Source of the DNA: Aliamphritea hakodatensis
GTDB lineage: Bacteria > Pseudomonadota > Gammaproteobacteria > Pseudomonadales > Balneatricaceae
DNA length: 64,000 nucleotides
Assembly (NCBI RefSeq): GCF_024347195.1
Contig: NZ_AP025281.1
Location: 5,084,001 to 5,148,000 of the forward strand
Reading direction: 5' to 3'
Both the position numbers and the translations under genes were made by a program. This document shows, piece after piece, positions 61,433-64,000 of this stretch. Under the pieces are notes generated by a model. That model searched no databases, was not told the origin of the DNA, and saw only the letters and a program-made list of their open reading frames with translations. Positions within the stretch are counted from its first letter, which is position 1, and the number at the start of each line of letters is the position of its first letter.

Positions 61433-63480
61433 CATGCCAGCAGACTGAAGCGTAATGCATCGTACAGGGCGGCATGCAGGCCCCGGTGGGCCAGCGCATC
61501 GCCGATGCGCAACAGTTTAAACTGCCCGTCAGGATTCAGTTCCGGTAACGTTAAACGGCCATCTACCAGTGCCTGCTGATCATACTGGCCGTGATTCACC
61601 GACGCCGCTTTCAGTTCAAAATACACCTCATCCAGCGGCTGGGTAGCATTTTCAGTGACCACCGCCTCCACCAGCAGATCCTGCTCAGCCCCGGTCAGCA
61701 GATTACGCAGGGTGACCCGTTTGCGGCCCGCTTCAGACACCACATTTACCGGCTCATGGTCCGCCATAAACTGAACACCTTTGGCGTACAGGCTGCGCAT
61801 CGCGACCGAATGCGTGGTCGGCCCCAGTTCCCGCAGCGGGCTGTGATCCGGGGTGACAAAACGCACCGCACAACCGGCCAGTGCCAGCACCTCTGCCGTA
61901 CTGGCGGCGGCCTGACCGCCCTGTTCATCAAATAACAGTACGTCACCGCTGAAGCGGTCTCCGCCCAATACATCCCAGCCCGTGTGGCAGTGCTGTTCAC
62001 CGCTGAAGCCCAGCGCCATTGGCAGGCCACCGGTGGCCACAATGACCCAGTCCGGCTGTTCAGCAAGTACCCGTTCGGCATCTGCCCAGGTGTGGTAATG
62101 CACGGTCACACCCAGCTCATCGACCTGGCTGATCAGCCATTCAGACACACTGGCCATTTGTGCCCGGGTTTCCCCTTTAGCCGCCAGATTCAGCTGGCCT
62201 CCCAAACGGTCACCGGCTTCCAGTATCACCACCTGATGGCCACGCAGGCCCCAGACCCGCGCGGCTTCCAGGCCGGCTGGCCCGCCCCCGACAATGACAA
62301 CCTTTTGCGGCTGCAGCCCTGTATCCCGGGTAATGACATGATTCATCTGCTGCTCACGGCCGGTGGCCGGATTATGACCGCACAGGGCATCTTTACCCTG
62401 ATTCACCCGGTCCACACAGTAACCCATTCCCACGCAGGGACGGACTGAATCTTCGTCACCGGCGGCCAGTTTCTGCACCAGATACGGATCGGCAATCTGC
62501 GCCCGGGTCATACCCACCATATCCAGCAAGCCACTGCTAACCGCATGGCGGGCAGTGGCTATATCTGCAATGCCACCGGCATGGAGCACCGGCAGATCAA
62601 CCGCCTCCTTCAGCCCGCCCACAATGCTCAGATGCGCCGCCGAGGGCATCCCCATCGGTGGAATCCAGCCCGCGAGACCGAGATCATCATAAGGTGCGCC
62701 GGCCAGCAGGTTAAAGAAGTCCAGCTGCCCGGTTTGCGCAATCGCCCGGGCGATCTGAATACATTCAGCAGCATCCATCCCGCCTTTCAGCAATTCATCA
62801 GCGGTCAGCCGCATGCCCACCACAAACTCCGGCCCCACCGCTGCCCGGACGCCGTCCAGCACTTCCATCACAAAACGCAGCCGGTTATGGGTATTGCCGC
62901 CGTAGCCATCGTCACGGGTATTGATCAGCGGCGAGAGAAACTGACCCAGTAAATGGGAGTGGGATAACAGTTCGATACCATCGAAACCGCCCTGCTGACA
63001 GCGCAGGGCGGTGTCACAGAACTGAGCAATCACCCGATCGATATCTTCCTGCTCCATCGCCTTGGGGTAACCCCGGTGCGCCCGTTCCCGCAACACCGAT
63101 GGCCCGATTGCAGGCAACCAGTGACCGTCATCCGTCACTGTCCGGCGGCCCATATGGGTGATCTGGCACATGATGGCTGCGCCGTGCTGATGCACCCCGG
63201 CGGTTAACTGCTGAAACCAGGGAATGATGGAATCATCACCGGCGTATAACTGGCCGAAGACTGAGGGGCTGTCGGAGGCAATATTGGTCGAGCCGCCGAT
63301 CATGGTCAGCGCGAGGCCACCTTTGGCTTTTTCTTCATGGTAGAGCCGGTAGCGGTCTCTGGGGTGGCCACCTTCCACATAGGACGGCGCATGGGCAGAG
63401 CTGAAAATCCGGTTGCGGAGGGTCAGGTGCCTTAGCTGAAAAGGCTCAAGAAGCGGGTCGGTACGTTTTGTATTCGCCAT
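61432..63480 (-). CDS. Trimethylamine dehydrogenase/DgcA-like FMN-FAD oxidoreductase
   Basis: 682 residues: N-terminal old-yellow-enzyme barrel with FMN (about 8-345; HSHLLGQFLSPLINTRDDGYGG), an iron-sulfur segment, and C-terminal FAD/NAD domains (about 390-680; VVIVGGGPAGLEAA). Relatives include trimethylamine dehydrogenase, DgcA and N-methylproline demethylases, which oxidatively demethylate amines. The Fe-S motif is C349-x2-M352-x2-C355-x11-C367: the second cysteine of the usual CxxCxxC is Met. This may be a subfamily trait or mean an altered cluster. It lies opposite MttB, fitting removal of further methyl groups. Confidence 0.9.
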   Translation of the reverse strand: MANTKRTDPLLEPFQLRHLTLRNRIFSSAHAPSYVEGGHPRDRYRLYHEEKAKGGLALTMIGGSTNIASDSPSVFGQLYAGDDSIIPWFQQLTAGVHQHGAAIMCQITHMGRRTVTDDGHWLPAIGPSVLRERAHRGYPKAMEQEDIDRVIAQFCDTALRCQQGGFDGIELLSHSHLLGQFLSPLINTRDDGYGGNTHNRLRFVMEVLDGVRAAVGPEFVVGMRLTADELLKGGMDAAECIQIARAIAQTGQLDFFNLLAGAPYDDLGLAGWIPPMGMPSAAHLSIVGGLKEAVDLPVLHAGGIADIATARHAVSSGLLDMVGMTRAQIADPYLVQKLAAGDEDSVRPCVGMGYCVDRVNQGKDALCGHNPATGREQQMNHVITRDTGLQPQKVVIVGGGPAGLEAARVWGLRGHQVVILEAGDRLGGQLNLAAKGETRAQMASVSEWLISQVDELGVTVHYHTWADAERVLAEQPDWVIVATGGLPMALGFSGEQHCHTGWDVLGGDRFSGDVLLFDEQGGQAAASTAEVLALAGCAVRFVTPDHSPLRELGPTTHSVAMRSLYAKGVQFMADHEPVNVVSEAGRKRVTLRNLLTGAEQDLLVEAVVTENATQPLDEVYFELKAASVNHGQYDQQALVDGRLTLPELNPDGQFKLLRIGDALAHRGLHAALYDALRFSLLA

Positions 63481-63670
63481 GTGTGCACTGCCATACGGAT
63501 ATTTTTATACAGGCCCCGGCACAGGTACTGCTGTGGCTATGGTGTGCCAGGCCCTTTTCTTATGACCCGAATATATGCACTGCGCCCACCGCCGACAAGC
63601 CTGTGCTTACAGGCCGGTCAGTGGCAGTCGCATGGTTTACAAAGCTGTCGCATACAGACATTGAAGATAT

Positions 63671-64000
63671 TTAATCTTTCAGCAGTGCCAGATAGGCAAC
63701 AATCTCATCGCTGTCCAGGGTCTGCAGATTCATCGACAGCTCAGCAATCGTCTGTCGGCGGGTATCCGCCACATAAGGGCCTGCCAGCGTATGGAATTTA
63801 CTGATGATCTCATCTTCCGTCAGCGGATTTTCCGGATTACCCCGGGCGATACAGGGCTCGGAACTCAGTTCAGTGCCATCATTCAGCACGATGCGGGCAT
63901 GGGCCCAGCGTTCCGCCGGGAACAGCGCATCGTACTCCGCCACTTCATGGGTGATTACCTTACCGCTGAGTGCCTGCCGGCGGGAATCTCCCAGTCCATC
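63671..64000 (-). CDS. MmgE/PrpD family protein, C-terminal part (5' end outside window)
   Basis: The frame stays open to the right edge, so only about 109 C-terminal residues are seen. The pattern VTH...YDALFPAERWAHARIVLNDGTEL, then GNPENPLTEDEIISKFHTLA and a final helix with R..I...MNLQTLD, is the C-terminal domain of MmgE/PrpD proteins. These include 2-methylcitrate dehydratase, aconitate decarboxylase and uncharacterised lyases of small acids. The link to the flavoenzyme gene (190 bases away, same strand) is not clear. Confidence 0.8.
   Translation of the reverse strand, partial: DGLGDSRRQALSGKVITHEVAEYDALFPAERWAHARIVLNDGTELSSEPCIARGNPENPLTEDEIISKFHTLAGPYVADTRRQTIAELSMNLQTLDSDEIVAYLALLKD

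Overview
The window reads as chromosomal DNA of a marine, aerobic gammaproteobacterium, most likely of the Oceanospirillales/Oceanospirillaceae type (inference). The grounds are the ubiC-ubiA-phoB-phoR order, two TRAP transport systems, osmolyte and quaternary-amine uptake and breakdown genes, hexR, mltA and glmUS. Coding density is high and mostly in short operons. I see no rRNA, tRNA, CRISPR array, insertion sequence or phage gene.

Layout. 0-10.6 kb: end of a diguanylate cyclase, two small conserved unknowns, ubiquinone synthesis (ubiC, ubiA), phosphate control (Pho box, phoB, phoR), mltA, a CysZ-like protein, a quinone-oxidoreductase-like enzyme, and a three-gene group ending in a DUF416 protein. 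10.8-17.3 kb: TRAP membrane genes, two paralogous Sel1-SPOR proteins, a YdcZ-like membrane protein and a TakP-like TRAP binding protein facing the other way. 17.5-22.2 kb: hexR, small unknowns, a GFA protein, a GOGAT-like FMN enzyme and a Cys-rich MarR regulator divergent from a small membrane protein, with duplicated operator-like sites.

22.2-30.5 kb is a catabolic island: M24 hydrolase, TRAP transporter, M20 amidohydrolase, Asp/Glu racemase-maleate isomerase family protein, AsnC regulator and diaminopropionate ammonia-lyase. 30.8-38.1 kb holds regulators, an MFS carrier, a HdeA-like chaperone, alpha-carbonic anhydrase, FluC, an unknown carrier-like protein and MarC. 38.1-42.3 kb is glmS, glmU and a divergent TrmB-like regulator.

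42.6-45.0 kb is a bufferin-type RiPP locus: a Cys-rich precursor, a DUF692/MNIO enzyme and a DUF2063 partner. The precursor is unusual. It carries two nearly identical six-cysteine modules in tandem behind a possible lipobox, and the leader and the precursor-maturase spacer hold RNA structure candidates.

45.1-53.7 kb carries a nitrilase-family enzyme, a choline/betaine (OpuC-type) ABC system, a LysR regulator and a polar amino acid ABC system. 54.2-64 kb looks like a dedicated pathway: LysR regulator, AspH-like dioxygenase, threonine-aldolase-family enzyme, aldehyde dehydrogenase, GbdR/CdhR-like regulator, non-pyrrolysine MttB, trimethylamine-dehydrogenase-like flavoenzyme and the edge of an MmgE/PrpD protein. 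The chemistry order (beta-hydroxylation, retro-aldol release of glycine, aldehyde oxidation, then demethylation) matches the eukaryotic trimethyllysine to gamma-butyrobetaine route with a different hydroxylase family. I propose it as a candidate bacterial pathway for trimethyllysine or another beta-hydroxylated amino acid.
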